A DNA stretch of 64,000 nucleotides from Diplodia intermedia (GCA_021495925.1 JAKEKT010000049.1:62001-126000), one strand, 5' to 3'. Positions 42,538-55,195 are shown, counted from the stretch's first letter. Notes: a model not told the origin generated them from the sequence alone. A program made the numbers and translations.

Positions 42538-44890
42538 ATGTCCACCGCCAGGGATCCGTCCGCTCGCGAACGGATAATTAATGCTGCTAACCTACTGTTC
42601 GCCTCGGGCGTGCCCATCTTCGCGTCGTCGACCAGCCGCTTCGACATCGTCGCCAGCACCACGTCCGACCGCCGCGGCATCCAGGTGAAGCTGCAGCAGT
42701 GGCACCGCGTGGGCGACACCAGCCTGCGCTCCGTCGTCGCCATCGTCGGCCCCGCGAAGAACAGCTACCGCGACGCCCTCCATGCCCTGGCCGAAGACCT
42801 GGAGCGCATGGTCGAGCGGTCGCGGACCACCCACCACCAGCAGACCTTCACGCCCAGTAAGTGTCCGCCCTCACCCGGTGAAGAATGGAGGTAACCTTGA
42901 CTTCAGCTCGCTAGTCCGCTGCGCCGATCCAGCGCCGGAGCTGACGATGATGGCCGTCAACAAGAGCAACAACAACGACAGCCCGCGCACGCCCACAGCC
43001 ACGGCCCGGCGTCGTCGGCAACAGCAGCCGGAAGCCGCCCTCTCACCTTCCAACCTCACTCTGCGCACGCAGTCGCTCAGCATCGACGCTCACTCGCCGC
43101 GCTCGCGCTCATCGTCAACCTCCAGCACGAGCACCATCCGGCCCTCCACCGCGCCGCCGGGTCCCGGCCATCATCTTCACGACGCCGAACAACAGTTGGA
43201 AGCCCTCCCTCCCATGCCACAGCCGACGACAGCGCTGCCACCGCCGCCCATCCCACCCCGCCAGACGCCAAAGCGCTCGTTGACAAACAAACTGAAGCCC
43301 TTCCTCCGCCGCCAGCAGCAGCAACTGCAAACACCAACGGCTCAGCACCAGCCCCAGCTCAAGCCAGCAATGGAGCAACAGCAGCAGCAGAACACCAAGA
43401 ACAACAACAACCACCGCATGCCGTCAAGACAGCTGCCGCCGCCGCAGCCGCAACCGCAATTGCAGCAGCAGCAACAACAACCCCGCAAGCCGTCGACCCT
43501 GCACAAACTCGGCAATCTGATGGCGCCTCACCACAAGGACCGCAGCAGCAAGGTCGAGCCCATGACAACAACCACCACCGCAGCCACGACACCGTCCGCG
43601 CCGCGCTACATGCTCGCTCCGGACCAAGGACCGTCGCCCGAGCAGCCGTCGCCGCCGCTGCCGCTGAGGAGCCACCGCCGTCGAGCCAGGTACGAAGATG
43701 GATACGAAGAAGTGAGGACGACGACGACGACGATGGGCGGCGGCACGAGGCTGCCGACGACGACGCCTACCAAGTCGCCGTTGAGACGGCAGCAACAGCA
43801 ACTGCAGCCGCACCAGCAGCAGCAGCAGAAACAGCAGATGACGATGGGCGGCGGCGGCGGCGATAGACCGAAAGGCCCGCGCGGGCTGCCTCAGGCCCCG
43901 ACAACGATGTTCAGCGGCGGCGGCGGTAGCGGTGTAGGCGAGCGGCGGATGAGCAGCATCAGCAGCAGCAGCGTCAGCAGCTACCAGCAACAGCGGGAGC
44001 AAGGACAGATGCTATTTGCAGAGAGGAGCCCGGCGGCGGCGGTGCAGAGGATGAAGGAATCGAGCGAGTGGCACAACAGGGCGTCGTTGCTGTCATCGTC
44101 GTCTTCGTACTCATCTGCACGTGACAGTTACCGACAGCAGCAGCAGCAGCAGTTGGCTGCCGCCGTGCGTCCTTGGAAGGGCGGCGCGGCGCCCAGAGAA
44201 GCGGGAATGCGGTCTTCTTCTCTTGCCGCAACAAAGCCCGCCCGCACCGGTGAGTTTGCGGCGGCGGCGGCCTTGAGCGAAATTGGCAACGACAGGCCCT
44301 CCGCCACCATACCTGCCGTGCTGCGTCTGCACCGCAAGCCCGTTGCCTACCACTCGTACGACGGCGGCAGCCGCTACGTCGGCAGTACCAGCGCGCTGGC
44401 TGCTCCGGTTCCGATGGCCTCGACGACGACGGAAAGCAGCCCCTCCTCTTCGCCGACGAAGGAGATGACGACGTCGACGTCGACGACGCCGCCGCTGACG
44501 ACGTGCTGGGAAGAGGTCGACCTATGGAAGGCGGAGCTGCAGAGGGACCAGGCGCGGGACGCGCTGCGCCTCGAGGCCCAGAAGAAGCAGCAGCAGCAAG
44601 AACAACAAGGACTAGGCCTGACGTGGCGCGATGGCAACGGGCCAGTCGCCGATGAGAAGAAGAAGAAGAAGAAGAAGAAGAGTGACAGCAGCCGGAACCA
44701 CGGCGGCGATGATGATGATGATTGGGAGGACGAGTCCGCCTGGCAGCAGCAGCAGCAGCACCCGGCTCCGCCGCAGCCTCCGCCGCGGTCGCCTGCGAGG
44801 CGTCACCACCACTCGTGGTTGCCGCTGCGAGGCTCCGTCTCCGGATCGGGCCTGCGTGCCTGGTCTAGCGTGGACGGGAAGAAGCAGTAG
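42538..44890 (+). CDS. hypothetical Gln/Pro/Ser-rich protein, 764 aa, 2 exons
   Basis: I do not recognise this protein. Exon 1 (42538-42856) and exon 2 (42915-44890) join in frame over a 58-bp intron. The first 115 residues look folded: an amphipathic start (RERIINAANLLFASGVPIF) and a mixed alpha/beta pattern through LHALAEDLERMVERS. Everything after is low complexity, with many runs of Gln (CAG/CAA mixed), Pro stretches, Thr-Thr-Thr, poly-Gly, and KKKKKKK near residue 690. Islands such as RSLTNKLKPFLRR and TLHKLGNLMAPHHKDRS may be binding motifs. It starts 173 bp after the methyltransferase on the same strand. Such proteins are often regulators or scaffolds, but that is only inference. Confidence 0.7.
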
Positions 44891-45499
44891 GAAGTACCTA
44901 CCACCCACCACTGATTGACCGACTGACCGACTGAATGACTGACTGACTGACTGATTTGATGATGGGGGAAATTCGATTTTGACTTGGCACATGGGGCGAG
45001 GTCATGAGGAACAACAACGACTTCGGGACCTACTCCAGCCGCACACATCCAAGGCTGTGCGCAAGGCAGAGAGAGAGAGCTCGTGGGTGCGGTTGGTTGA
45101 TTGATTGATTGGTTCATTATTCGGATTATTATTGCAAGGCCACGGGGTCACTCACTCTTGTGGATTGGATGGGGTGGAGTGAGCCCCATGGGTCAGCCTT
45201 GTCCGTTGGGAGCCTGGTGAGGCTCACTCAGCAGCGGCTGGCTGGGCGGACTAACAAAAACTTCGAAGCATTAGCGTGCAGGCAGCAACTGCTTACTACG
45301 GCTTGGCGATGAACTTGTAGGATATCTTGGAATTTTTGGTGGGTCGTAAGGCAGAGTTTCCTGGAGCCCAACAAAATTGGCGGCGAAAGAAAAAAAAAAG
45401 GGGACGTGGAACGAATCAAGGGCAGGCCAACCAGGAAATTAGTTTTTTATACAGGAAACGAAAAAAATGGTATCTGAACGAAAACGAAGTGCGATGAAG
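44891..45499. other. convergent intergenic region with (GACT)n repeat
   Basis: Between two convergent genes. A GACT/GACC tetranucleotide repeat runs from about 44911 to 44955, and GATT repeats lie near 45100. No gene seen. Confidence 0.6.
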
Positions 45500-48046
45500 C
45501 TAGGAAAGCAGAGCGAGCAGAAGGTAGCTCTTCCGCCAATACTCGCCCGCGTTCTTCTTCAGACGCTCCACTGCCGCATTGTCCGCCCCGGACGCCTCTT
45601 GCAGCTGCTTCTCCAGTGCCACGAAGGGGGACGGCCCTTCCGCGACTCTCTGAGCAAACGCGCGCTGCAAGTAGCAAAAGTCAAAAAGCAAGTGGACGAG
45701 CTTATCCTTCTGGACCTCGGCGCTGGGAGCGCGGGGCTTTCCCACCGCGTCCGCGCCATCCGTTGTCGTGGCTTCCCCAGCGGCATCTGCTTCCTGCGAC
45801 CCTTCTCCGCCGTCTCCTTGCTCCTTCATGCCTTTGCCGTCGGCGTCTCCGTCCTTGGACTCGGCGGCCGTGGTGGCCTCGATCGCCTCGACGCACGCGC
45901 GCAGGATGGCGACGGTCTCGTCCGACGTCTCCCTCTTGAGCACGTCGACGGCGCCGGGCGACCACAGGTCCCCGCCGCGCGTCCACATCTCGCGGTGCAG
46001 CGTGCAGAGGTACTTGAAGGCGCTCACCGACGGCTGCACCGGCAGCGGGGGGCTGCCTTCCCACAGCGCCCGCGCCCTGGCCCGGCGGGATCGGGCCAGC
46101 TTCTTCGTCGCGTCGGCGTAGACCGCGAGCGGCGACCTGGAGACGAGCTTTGCGATTGAGACGTGGAGGGGCCGCGTGACCGAGGGGGGGAAGACGGTGG
46201 ACGAGACGACGATGCGCCTGTTCGCTGCGGACAGGGCGCCCAGACGTTGGCTGACCTCCCGGAGGGCACGGGTGAGCAGGATCGTCTTGGGTGCGGCGAG
46301 TTCCGGATCTTGCACGGTTTTTGAAACGAGGGCGTCTACGTCTTTTTGGAGGTCTGCGAAGGCGGTGGAGAGAGCCTCCTTCAAGGAGTCCTCGAGCGAG
46401 CGGGGATCGTCCTCGCTCAGGAGGGCTTGCTTGGATTCAAGCTCGAAGTCATCATCTTCATCATCTGCATCGAGATCATCATCCCATCGCGTGTCCTTCA
46501 TCTCTTTGATTACAGAGTAGGCACCCTCTAACGAACCGGCCCACAGGTCGTATGAGGCGATTAGCTGCAAAAGAGAATCGTCGAGGCCATGGCTCCGCTC
46601 AATGATTGCTCGCTTGAAGGCAGGAGCTCCATTGGAGGTGTCAATATACGTTGTAGACGGATCCCACAAAGATACTGCTTGGTGTCCACTGTCGCCAGTG
46701 CAGGAATCAAGTATGCGGGAAAGATCAGACGTGACCAAGTTGAGTCTGGACGCGCGCTCGGTCAGCAAAGTGCGGAGGCGCTCGTTGAGAACAGTCCTGA
46801 TATCATCCAATACGGACGACGGGTCAACGCCGAGGCCACGATTGGTGGACGAGAGCCAAGTCTCCAGCATCTCTCTTCTAACATGAAGTACAGTTTTGGG
46901 GTCGTCGTGTTCGGCCAACACGCCACGGGTGCTGTCAAGGAAGGCTTTCACCGCCTGCTTTGCCCAAGCTTTCAGGAGCTTTTCTGCATCCGGCTTGGAA
47001 AGTTCGTCGTGCCGCGGCCACGGAGTAAAGTTCCTTACCTCACCGGCAATCCAGCGCTCATGAACGTCAAGGTTAAGTTCAGCAATGGCTTGGATCTCGG
47101 GGTCTTGAAGAAGCGGACGGGCCTTCAGACGGGCCAGGGCATCGGCAAGCCGCTTGGGAAAGATGGTCTGAGTGTCGACCAAAGTCCGAACGTACAACTT
47201 CAGAGCGCGAGGAAGGTGCTCTTGAGAAGTGCGGCCTTCGTCGACAAGCCTTGTAATAGATTCCAAACGGACGTGGTGGAAATGGCGCAGGACATCGCTG
47301 GGGGCGGAGCTCGTGGCCAACGAGAAAGCACACATGCTCTCGAGCACATCGTGTGTCTCCGAGTTGAAGCGCGAGAACTGCGTGTCAATTGTATGCAGCA
47401 ACTTCCGGCGTAACGAAGCGAGTTGGTTCTTGAGGGAGTCGACGAATGGAAGGGCATCGGACGTGCTGGAGAGGTTCTTGTGCAAGAGACGAGAGATGAC
47501 AAGGATTTTGGCGGCAAGCAAGGTCGAGCCCTTCTTCAATGTGCGACGAATGACGGTGGGACAGGTCTGGAGAAGGGCGAGTTGGGCGGCGAACGAGAAG
47601 CGCTCGGCGTCTGGAGCAGGGTAGCTGATCAGCCTGGGTGTACGGCAAAGAGGGTGCGGAAGCGCTCACCGAGCTTGCGCGAGTGCTGCGCGAGGCCGCG
47701 ATAGTTCTTGGTTATGCTGTCGACCCTCCGCGAGCTGCATCGCTGGCCAATTACGCCCAGGGTGGACTCAACGTGCTGCATTTGCCGGTCCATCTCAATG
47801 ATGCGCTCGGCGGTACCCAGCAGGTCGCGATAGCTCGCGCTGCCATCCGCGAGCGTCAGCGATGCTTACGGACTAGAGGGGTCAGGGATAGACTACTCAC
47901 CCGACCAGCGATCGCAGCTTCTCGCGATTCTCGTCGGCATTGTGGCGCAGCTGCTGCTCGAGCTTGCGGACGACGGGGACGGGGTACTGGAAGGCATCGT
48001 CGGCGGACGCGAACGAGCGCGGATCGGCGGCTGCAGCGGTCGCCAT
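45500..48046 (-). CDS. COG1: conserved oligomeric Golgi complex subunit 1, 808 aa, 3 exons
   Basis: Cog1 belongs to the eight-subunit COG tether that captures retrograde vesicles at the Golgi. Exons 48046-47901, 47839-47670 and 47610-45500 join in frame; introns are 61 and 59 bp with branch sites CGCTGACG and GGCTGATC. The N-terminal coiled region is the diagnostic part: FQYPVPVVRKLEQQLRHNAD, then, across intron 1, LVGASYRDLLGTAERIIEMD. A long helical body follows, with an acidic insert (DDDLDADDEDDDFELES) and a Glu/Gly/Asp-rich stretch near residue 735. The last acceptor was chosen because only it restores the frame. Start and length fit the family. Confidence 0.88.
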
Positions 48047-48511
48047 GGCGGCGGAGGGCGTGGCGATGGATGGCGTCAGACACGTTGCCCGACGCGCCGC
48101 GGGCGTGGAGCTCCCCAGCTCCCCGGGCTTGGCGTCGCCTCATCACGTGTCAGGCTCACTTATTTTAAACTCCCTTCGCACCACTCGCTCCGCCCGCAGA
48201 CATCAGCCTTGCACTACCGTTTTCATCACACCGCGCCAGCCGCACTTGTGCGCCGTCACCCGGGCGCACCGGCACAATGCGCGCGCGGGCGATTGGCGGG
48301 CTGAACGGTGGCCTGCTTAGGTCATGGAGTCGGCCTTGGGGCAGCCTGCAGGAGCGCGCAAGGGAGCTGCGAGGCTGATGCTATTCATGGCCCCTCTGCC
48401 CCGCGGCTGTGTTGGCTCGCCCGCGGCTGCTCCCGTCTGGGAATAAGTCTGTACTCCCTTTTTCTCTCTTGATCCGTCGTCCAAGCCTCCAACCACCCCA
48501 AATCACCCGCG
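48047..48511. other. divergent promoter region, COG1 / SH3-RBR gene
   Basis: 465 bp between divergent start codons. No clear TATA element or extra gene; C/T-rich just before the plus-strand start. Confidence 0.45.
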
Positions 48512-50236
48512 ATGCAGGCAACACGCATGCTTTTAACCCGCCACTCCGCCGACTTCCATCATGGAGTCGCTCCACCGCCTCGCATCCCCTCTGATCGCCT
48601 CCCCGAGTCCTTCTTTGCTCCGCCCAATCATCCGGCCTCGACCTCGAGCCCCGCATCTTCATCAGCCCATGTAGACACGCCCCCAACCCGTGATCTCAGA
48701 GCCGCCCTCTCCGCCTGGGCAAGCAAACTGCGCTCTTCGTTGCCAAAAGGCCACACGACGACGCAAGTTCTCTATCCGCCTCAGGACATCTTCTCCGCGG
48801 CCCCAGCAAGGCGTCGTTCGGCGAAGAAGAATGATCCTTCGGCCATGCCTTCTGCAGTGGTTCACCGAAAACCCCTCCAGAGGTCGAATAGCTACGAACA
48901 AGGCGACGACAAGAGCCCAACTGCTGGCCCCTTCTTGAAAGAAACGGAATCTGGCAGTCGCGGATCGTCCACCGAGCAGTCCCTGCGGGTACCCTTCACC
49001 ACCGACAAGTCCTTTGAGACTGTTCGGTGCCCTGTCCATGCCAAGAAGGAGGACCCTGTTCAAGAACGGAGAGAAGCCGAGAAATCGCTTCAGCCGGGAT
49101 GCGCACACCATCGCGCACACAGTCCGTACCAGATTGATGACAAGAATCAACTCAGCTTCGAAAGAAACGAGGTATTGCTCATCTCCACGAAGCGCGAAGA
49201 CGGTGAGTTCGGAGTTCATCTACAGGGCTCCATGGTTGACTGACTCCAATCAGGATGGTGGTACGCTAAGAGGCTCTCGTCTCATGAAGCTGGTTGGGTG
49301 CCCTCGAATTTTCTTGAACGCCGGCAAATTGTTGAGACGCTCCCCGAGGCTTCAGTCGGAAGTCTGCCGCGGCGGTCGCGCGCCATCCGCCAGAGGAAAT
49401 CGGTGAAGCGCCATGCCGTGTACGGCAGGGTGGAGCCCGAGGGTTCCGAGGACTTGCAGCTGTACCATCACTTTTCCCAACAGCTTTTGGCCGTGCGCGA
49501 ATGCGCCGTCTGCGGAGATGCAAAGCCCAACGCCGATTTCCCGGACGAGACGCGGTTGCAGTGCAAGCACGTATGGCGCACGTGCGGTGAATGCGCTCAG
49601 GCCTGGATCGCCTCTGGGCTCGAAAGCAAAGGATGGGACCAGATCAAATGTCCGGAGGAGGGGTGTGAGGCCTTCCTCGGTCATGCCGACGTCTCGCAGT
49701 TGGCTGACAGGGCGACCTTTCAAAGGTCAGACCAACCAGCATGCCGGTGATGGCTTGTAGTGCTGACCGAGTCCAACAGATACGATTCCCTCGCCACGCG
49801 TGCCCACCTCAGCACGCTGCCCAACTTCCGCTGGTGCCTCTCGGCGACGTGCAAGAGCGGACAGATCCACGAAGACGCGTCCGGCCCCATATTCAAGTGC
49901 ATGGGATGCGACGAGCAATTCTGCACGCACCACGAAATACCGTGGCACCGGGGGGAAACCTGCGAGCAATATGACCAACGAGCGAGCTGCGAAAGACAGG
50001 CAAAAGAGGACCGGGCGACCAAGAGACTGCTGAAGAAGATGACGAAACAGTGCCCGGGCAAGTCCTGCGGGTGGACGATCGAGAAAAACCTCGGCTGCGA
50101 CCACATGACATGTCGCCAGTGCCGGCATGAGTTTTGCTGGGTCTGTCTAGCTGCGTACGAGCCCATTAGAACTGAGGGAAACACGAGACACAAGACAAGT
50201 TGTAAGTACCATTCGGACAATATGGCCAGACGATGA
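48512..50236 (+). CDS. SH3 domain plus RBR-type E3 ubiquitin ligase, 539 aa, 3 exons
   Basis: RBR ligases take ubiquitin from E2 onto their own cysteine and pass it to a target. Exons 48512-49202, 49254-49725 and 49780-50236 join in frame. Residues 1-195 are Ser/Pro-rich and basic. Residues about 200-252 form an SH3 domain split by intron 1 (PYQIDDKNQLSFERNE, then DGWWYAKR and GWVPSNFLE). RING1 starts at Cys314 (CAVC), the IBR spans about 405-450, and RING2 about 479-510 (CPGKSCGWTIEKNLGCDH). Cys494 in LGCDHM is the predicted catalytic residue, as in Parkin Cys431. The C-terminus reads through a GTAAGT at about 50201; reading through gives CKYHS, usual for the family. SH3 domains with an RBR are unusual in my knowledge. 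Confidence 0.85.
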
Positions 50237-51072
50237 GAAGGAAATGGGGCATGTCAACGTTGACATGATTTGCGAGTGCACGTGTAGAAGAGCAGGAAAA
50301 GATTGTACCGCGTTGAAATTTACGTCAAACTTTGCTCTTGAAGAAATCGGTAATGCTGCAACCGTGCCTGTGATTATTGCCGATGTCGACGGGCTAACAT
50401 GCTTTGACCGCACGGGGGCACTTTTCGGCACGCGCAGCCAAGCCCACAACCCGGCAGCCAAGCAAGGACCTGCATTCGAGTCAGGTCCAGTCATTGATAA
50501 GATATAAATTGATCCCCGGACCCCTTCTTGAGCTGCATATTAGTCTGGTGGAGACACCAGGGCCAAGCGTTCAACGTTTGAGCTTAGCCACTGCTTATTC
50601 CGAGGGCCAACTGCAAAATTGTCACAGATAGATGGTGAGGTAGGTTCGCTTAGAAGAGCAACGCACAGAGCGACTCCAACCCTGGCTTCCTTTTTTCTTT
50701 TTCTTTCTTAAAGGTGATCACTGACTATCCGACCTTCCTTTGCATATTGTCTCTTATCTAGCGTGCGTCTCTATCATCTCCTACGTCTACAAGGCTCAAT
50801 TGCCCATTTGCAACAACTGTTGCAGTGCTCAGCGGCCTTTGAAGGTATTGCAGTATGGCCAACGGCATTGATCAACGTCATTGGGGATCTTCATCATCTG
50901 GCAGACGTCGTCGCGCCTGTTTCGACGAACACACGACACAATGGGATCTGGGCACGGACAGACTTGAGGCATAAGAAGTGATGACGTCATGTAGCTACAA
51001 ATTAGCTGCTTGGCGGAACTGGACGATGACTGCTGACCACCGAAAGCAGTCGAGCTCAATCGTTCTCACCCC
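50237..51072. other. intergenic, nothing recognised
   Basis: 836 bp with short frames only. A CTTTTTTTCTTTTTC tract near 50690 is the only notable element. Confidence 0.45.
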
Positions 51073-52707
51073 ATGTATCTCGCCACAAGGATAGCACGCA
51101 GACGCACATGCTGCATCACGGCTGTTCCTGCAACATTCCGCGCACGCGCGTCCACAGCTGCAGCAGCAGCAGCCGGTGCTGCCGCGGCAAAGCGGCAAAA
51201 GTCTCCACCAACCACATCCACCGCTGCTGCAGCAGCAGCCGACAGCAAGGTGTCTCAGATGAAGCGCTCGGCTCCGGGAAGCGGCAGCAAAGCTGCGGCG
51301 CCTAGGACCAAGAAGGCGCGTCCCGAGGTGCCCGAATACCATCTCACGCCGTCGCGGAAAGACGATGCCGGAGAGATCGTCTGGCCGGCGCCAAGGGAGC
51401 AGATCGAACAGGCAAAGAGCTTCATACTGGAATGGTGAGCAGCAACCAAACAAAAAAAAGCCTCAACGCAAGCTTTCAGTAATCAGGAATCAATATGCCA
51501 GACTGACGTGCAATGTTCCCCCCCTCTCAGCGCCGGTGCCGGCAAAAGAACACTGATAGTCCCCGACAAAGACGCCGACGGCCTCTCGTCCGGCGCCATT
51601 CTCCAGAGGACCTTGGTTCTGCTCGGCCTCGAGCCTGAGCTCATATCCGTTCATCTGCTGCAAAAGGGCAACAACATCCACACGGAAAGCGAGCGGCAGG
51701 CCATGGCCGACTCCGATCCCGAGTACATTTTCATCTTGGACCAGGGATCACGGAAAGCCCCGCCGGTCATCGACAAGCCGCACAAGGCTTTGGTGATTGA
51801 CCACCACTTTGCAGAGGAAGATGACTTTCCGGAGGGCTCGAAGCACGTCACAGCGTGCAACTCGCCTCCGGTGGCGACGAGCTCGCTGCTGACCTACCAC
51901 CTCTGTAGCGCGGTGCATGAGGACGTACGGCAGAGCTGTGCCTGGCTGTGCGTCCTCGGCACCCACGGCGACCTGGGCACGACGTTGAAGTGGGAGCCGC
52001 CTTTTCCCGACATGCGCGCCACCTTCAAGACGTACACGAAGAAAGCGCTGAATGAGGCCGTCTCCATGATCAATGCGCCACGCAGGGCAGCTTCTTTCGA
52101 CGTACCGGTGGCGTGGGCTGCGTTGGCTGCGGCAAATGCGCCGGCTGACCTGGCGAACAACGAGAAACTTCTCGCAGCACGCGCAGAAGTCAAGGCTGAG
52201 GTCGAGCGATGCACGCATGCCGCCCCTAAATTCAGCGCGGACGGGAAGATTGCTGTCTTCCGCATTAGCTCGGCCGCCCAGGTTCACCCACTGATTGCCA
52301 CGCGGTGGGCTGGCCATCTATCATCCTCCAAGCTTGAGGTTGTGCTCGTCGCCAATGAAGGATACCTCCCAGGGCTTGTGAATTTTTCGTGTCGCGTCCC
52401 ACGGAGTGCGCGTGCACGAGAGACACCGGTCAACATTATTGAGGTTTTGAGGGGAGTAGCAGACCGAGCGGCGGACCCGACCCTGCGCGCCAGGTTAGGG
52501 GAATCTTTTGCACGCGGACACAAGGAGGCTAGCGGAGGGATCGTCGGGGTTCAAGAATTCGAGGAGCTGATGGCGTGTTTGGAAGTGGGCGGGAAATCTG
52601 AAGGCGAATCTCCTCCGAGGAAGAAGAAGAAAGATGAGAAATCAGCCCAGTCGAACACGCTGATGAATTACTTCGGGAAGAAAAATGGCTCAAATCCGGC
52701 GTCATAG
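51073..52707 (+). CDS. DHH-family phosphoesterase with C-terminal PIP-like motif, 512 aa
   Basis: DHH proteins are metal-dependent phosphoesterases that include RecJ nucleases and oligonucleotide hydrolases. Exons 51073-51434 and 51531-52707 join in frame (intron 96 bp, branch site ACTGACG). Motif I is VPDKDADGLSSG and the namesake motif is LVIDHHFAE; a later Gly-His-Lys/Gly-Ile-Val-Gly region near the C-terminus fits the DHHA1 end. After the fold comes a basic RKKKKDEK, then SNTLMNYFGKK, close to a PCNA-binding PIP box but with Ser where Gln is standard. That hints at a nuclear role with the replication clamp. The first 62 residues (Ala-rich, basic) may be a targeting signal or may not be translated; ATG at 51259 gives a 450-residue form. 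Confidence 0.8.
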
Positions 52708-55125
52708 AGGTGAAGCACAGGGTAGAGTCCCTTGCCGGTGGGATGCTTCTTTCAGGAGTAGAAGAGAAATCTCCACAGTACTTTGGCCTCGGGCAGCGCC
52801 GTGTGCTTGAACCCTTCAGGCGGGTTTCACCGGATGAAAAGGACCGCCCGGCAGAAAGAAGCCGTCCGAGAGACGTCGACATCAAATGCAGTGCCCAGTT
52901 CCGAGGGAACGGCCGCAGAATCGAATGGAAGCGAGTATCGGAGGTGGCACCGGTCATGACGTACTGATGTGGTGTCGCGTGTCGATGCAAATGGCACAGC
53001 CAACGGCCTGCAGGGTCCGGAAATTGGAGAAGAGCCGCCAGCCTGTACTGTGTAGATCGACATCCTGTTTCGCAGGGTGCATCATCATGATCTCGATATT
53101 CCTCAACAAGATCCTGGTGCTGCCGTCGACTTCCCGAAGATTGGCCTTATCCGGCGCTGCAATCATTATGCAATAATGCTTATCGGGTTCCCGGATGGAC
53201 AGGGCAATGCATCGCCGGGTTTAAGTGACGGAGATAAGTGTGCGGTGTTTTCCATGGCCCAGGGTATTCTTCCAGAGGTTCTGGCTGGACGACACATGGC
53301 ATTCCTGGGATTCGAAATGGATTCTGGAACTTGACAACCCGGCGTGATGAAATGAAAGCTTCGTCTCAACAGTGAGTAGTGAGATACCCACAAAGACCCG
53401 ACGCCGCCCGATTTGAGGCGTCGGACGCTACGGTGTTTGTCTGGCAGCATCGCAGCGGGGCTGCGCACTCGATACCCACAGGCACGGGAGCGTTCCCGCG
53501 CGTGGTGGGGCCGTCAGGGAGTGACGTCGGGAGAGAAGAGGCCCGCTGCTCTTCTGAAGCACTGGCGCCGAGCCACGGGAGCCAATATTATTGCGACCTT
53601 TTATCAAGCACTGTCAGCATCGTGAACCCTGGTGATGTGGTTTGGGTGACAGTGGACCACAGGGTTGTAGATCGAGCAGGTCAGATCGCCGGCAGATGCG
53701 GCTGGATCTGTTGCCGGGTCTCGACGTCGAAGCTCTCAGGCAAGCTCCAGACGACTGCGGGCGGACGCCTGGCGGCGTTCTTCGGGTGCCTTATCCGGAG
53801 GCCCGGGGACTTCTTGCCATCCTCGGCTGCGTGATGCGAAACGAAGCATGTTCTCCGCGGGGCGTTGGGGAGCGGCGATGTCGGGCGGGTGGTGGATCGC
53901 CGGCCAGCGCGTCAGTAGACCAACGCCGTCCCCAAATTTCACGCAGGGTTCCCGTCCAGCACTCGGGGACGGTTCGGGTTCGGGCGAGGCTAGCTGCGCA
54001 CAACGTGGACGGCAGTTTTGGTCGGCGGGTTCTTTTGCCCAGAACGAGGGCGGGCTTGCACAGCCCCAAGGCAATTCCCTCCGCGTCTGGGGTAAGAGGC
54101 GAGCGCGACTCAGGCTTTGCGGGTTGCCAAGCGCGGCACAAAAGCTTAGCTGGCGCACCGGCGTCGATTGTAGGAAAGAGATTCCATGGCGGTCGTTTTG
54201 CTCTCTCCGCTTCGGGACGCGACGGCAACGCTGCCCCTCACGCGACAGGACCCGACAGCGAGGCGCCGCAGCCAGGCTTCAGGCCTTCAGGCCCGCTGCG
54301 TGGCCGTGCCGCTAGCAGCTTCGATCGAGCCTCACCAGCAACGCGAGGGGCACACGCAGCGGCATGGGCCGGTCACGTCCAGCACACCCGGTCAGCCGTG
54401 AAACAAGGCGGCCCCTGCCCGGCGCAGCACGCGGTGGCCGCTGGTTCCCCGCCTTTCTCTCCAGTCTCGGCGCTACCTGATGCCTAAGCTCTAGCTCGAG
54501 AAGGAGCTATGACCCTGTCGAGCGCGCGCCCAGCCGGCAGCCAACACCTGCTTGCGGGGGAGGACGGCGCCCGGCCGGCCATGGGACGACAATGACTTGC
54601 TGGGTTGGCCGCGGGGCGTGTTGCCATTCGCCAATGTGCTCTGGACCCCGCATCCAGCGCCATGCGAGTAGCGCGCGGCGGAGCTGGCTTCGTCCTGGCC
54701 CATGCCTGGCTGCCCCTCAGCACCGCCAACGTCAGAAGCTTGAGCGCGCGCCGACGAGTGGGGTCATTGCTGGAAATGGCACGCTTCGCCCGGTGGCCGC
54801 CTCCCTCCTCTCAGCAGCACGCTCTGGACGAACATGACCAGCCCTTCTGCCGGCGTGCCCAAGCCCTGTGGGCCTGCGTGGCATATATATAATGGGCCCT
54901 GCGTCGGACACATTTGCCCTCCATCATTCCACCTTCGCCCTCTTCTCGACGCCGCATCCCCACCCCGCTCGTACCTGGGCAATCATCTGCAACGTCATTG
55001 CCGCTTTGCCGACCAACTAGGTAAGCAACCCCATGCGAAACAGTCACTCGCCGTGATTCGAGGTGCGTCGGACCATGACCAAGACGGCTGACCTGGAACG
55101 CCGCGTCCGCCGCAGTCCGGAAGCA
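52708..55125. other. 2.4-kb intergenic stretch
   Basis: No gene I can support. Overlapping frames up to 281 codons occur around 53.4-54.5 kb on both strands, but none has a domain and the strands compete equally, as chance frames in GC-rich DNA do. A TATATATAATGG at about 54887-54898, and an ACTAG|GTAAGC donor near 55018, could mark a distal promoter and untranslated first exon of the formate dehydrogenase gene. Confidence 0.45.
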
Positions 55126-55134
55126 CATATAACC
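55126..55134 (+). promoter_or_regulatory. TATA-like element of formate dehydrogenase gene
   Basis: CATATAACC, 62 bp before the start codon and followed by a C/T-rich stretch (CTTCTGTTCCATTCCCC) typical of highly expressed fungal genes. Confidence 0.5.
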
Positions 55135-55195
55135 TCCGCGCCTCCCGCCGAGCAGCCTTCTGTTCCATTCCCCATTCTCTTCATCAATCGTCACC

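Noticed and set aside
50201..50280. A fourth exon for the SH3-RBR gene via the GTAAGT at 50201
   Set aside because: Reading through gives the CKYHS ending usual in this family, and no in-frame downstream exon with resemblance was found.
53379..54487. Overlapping frames up to 281 codons
   Set aside because: No domain, no splice-supported extension, and similar-length frames on the opposite strand; typical of GC-rich noncoding DNA.
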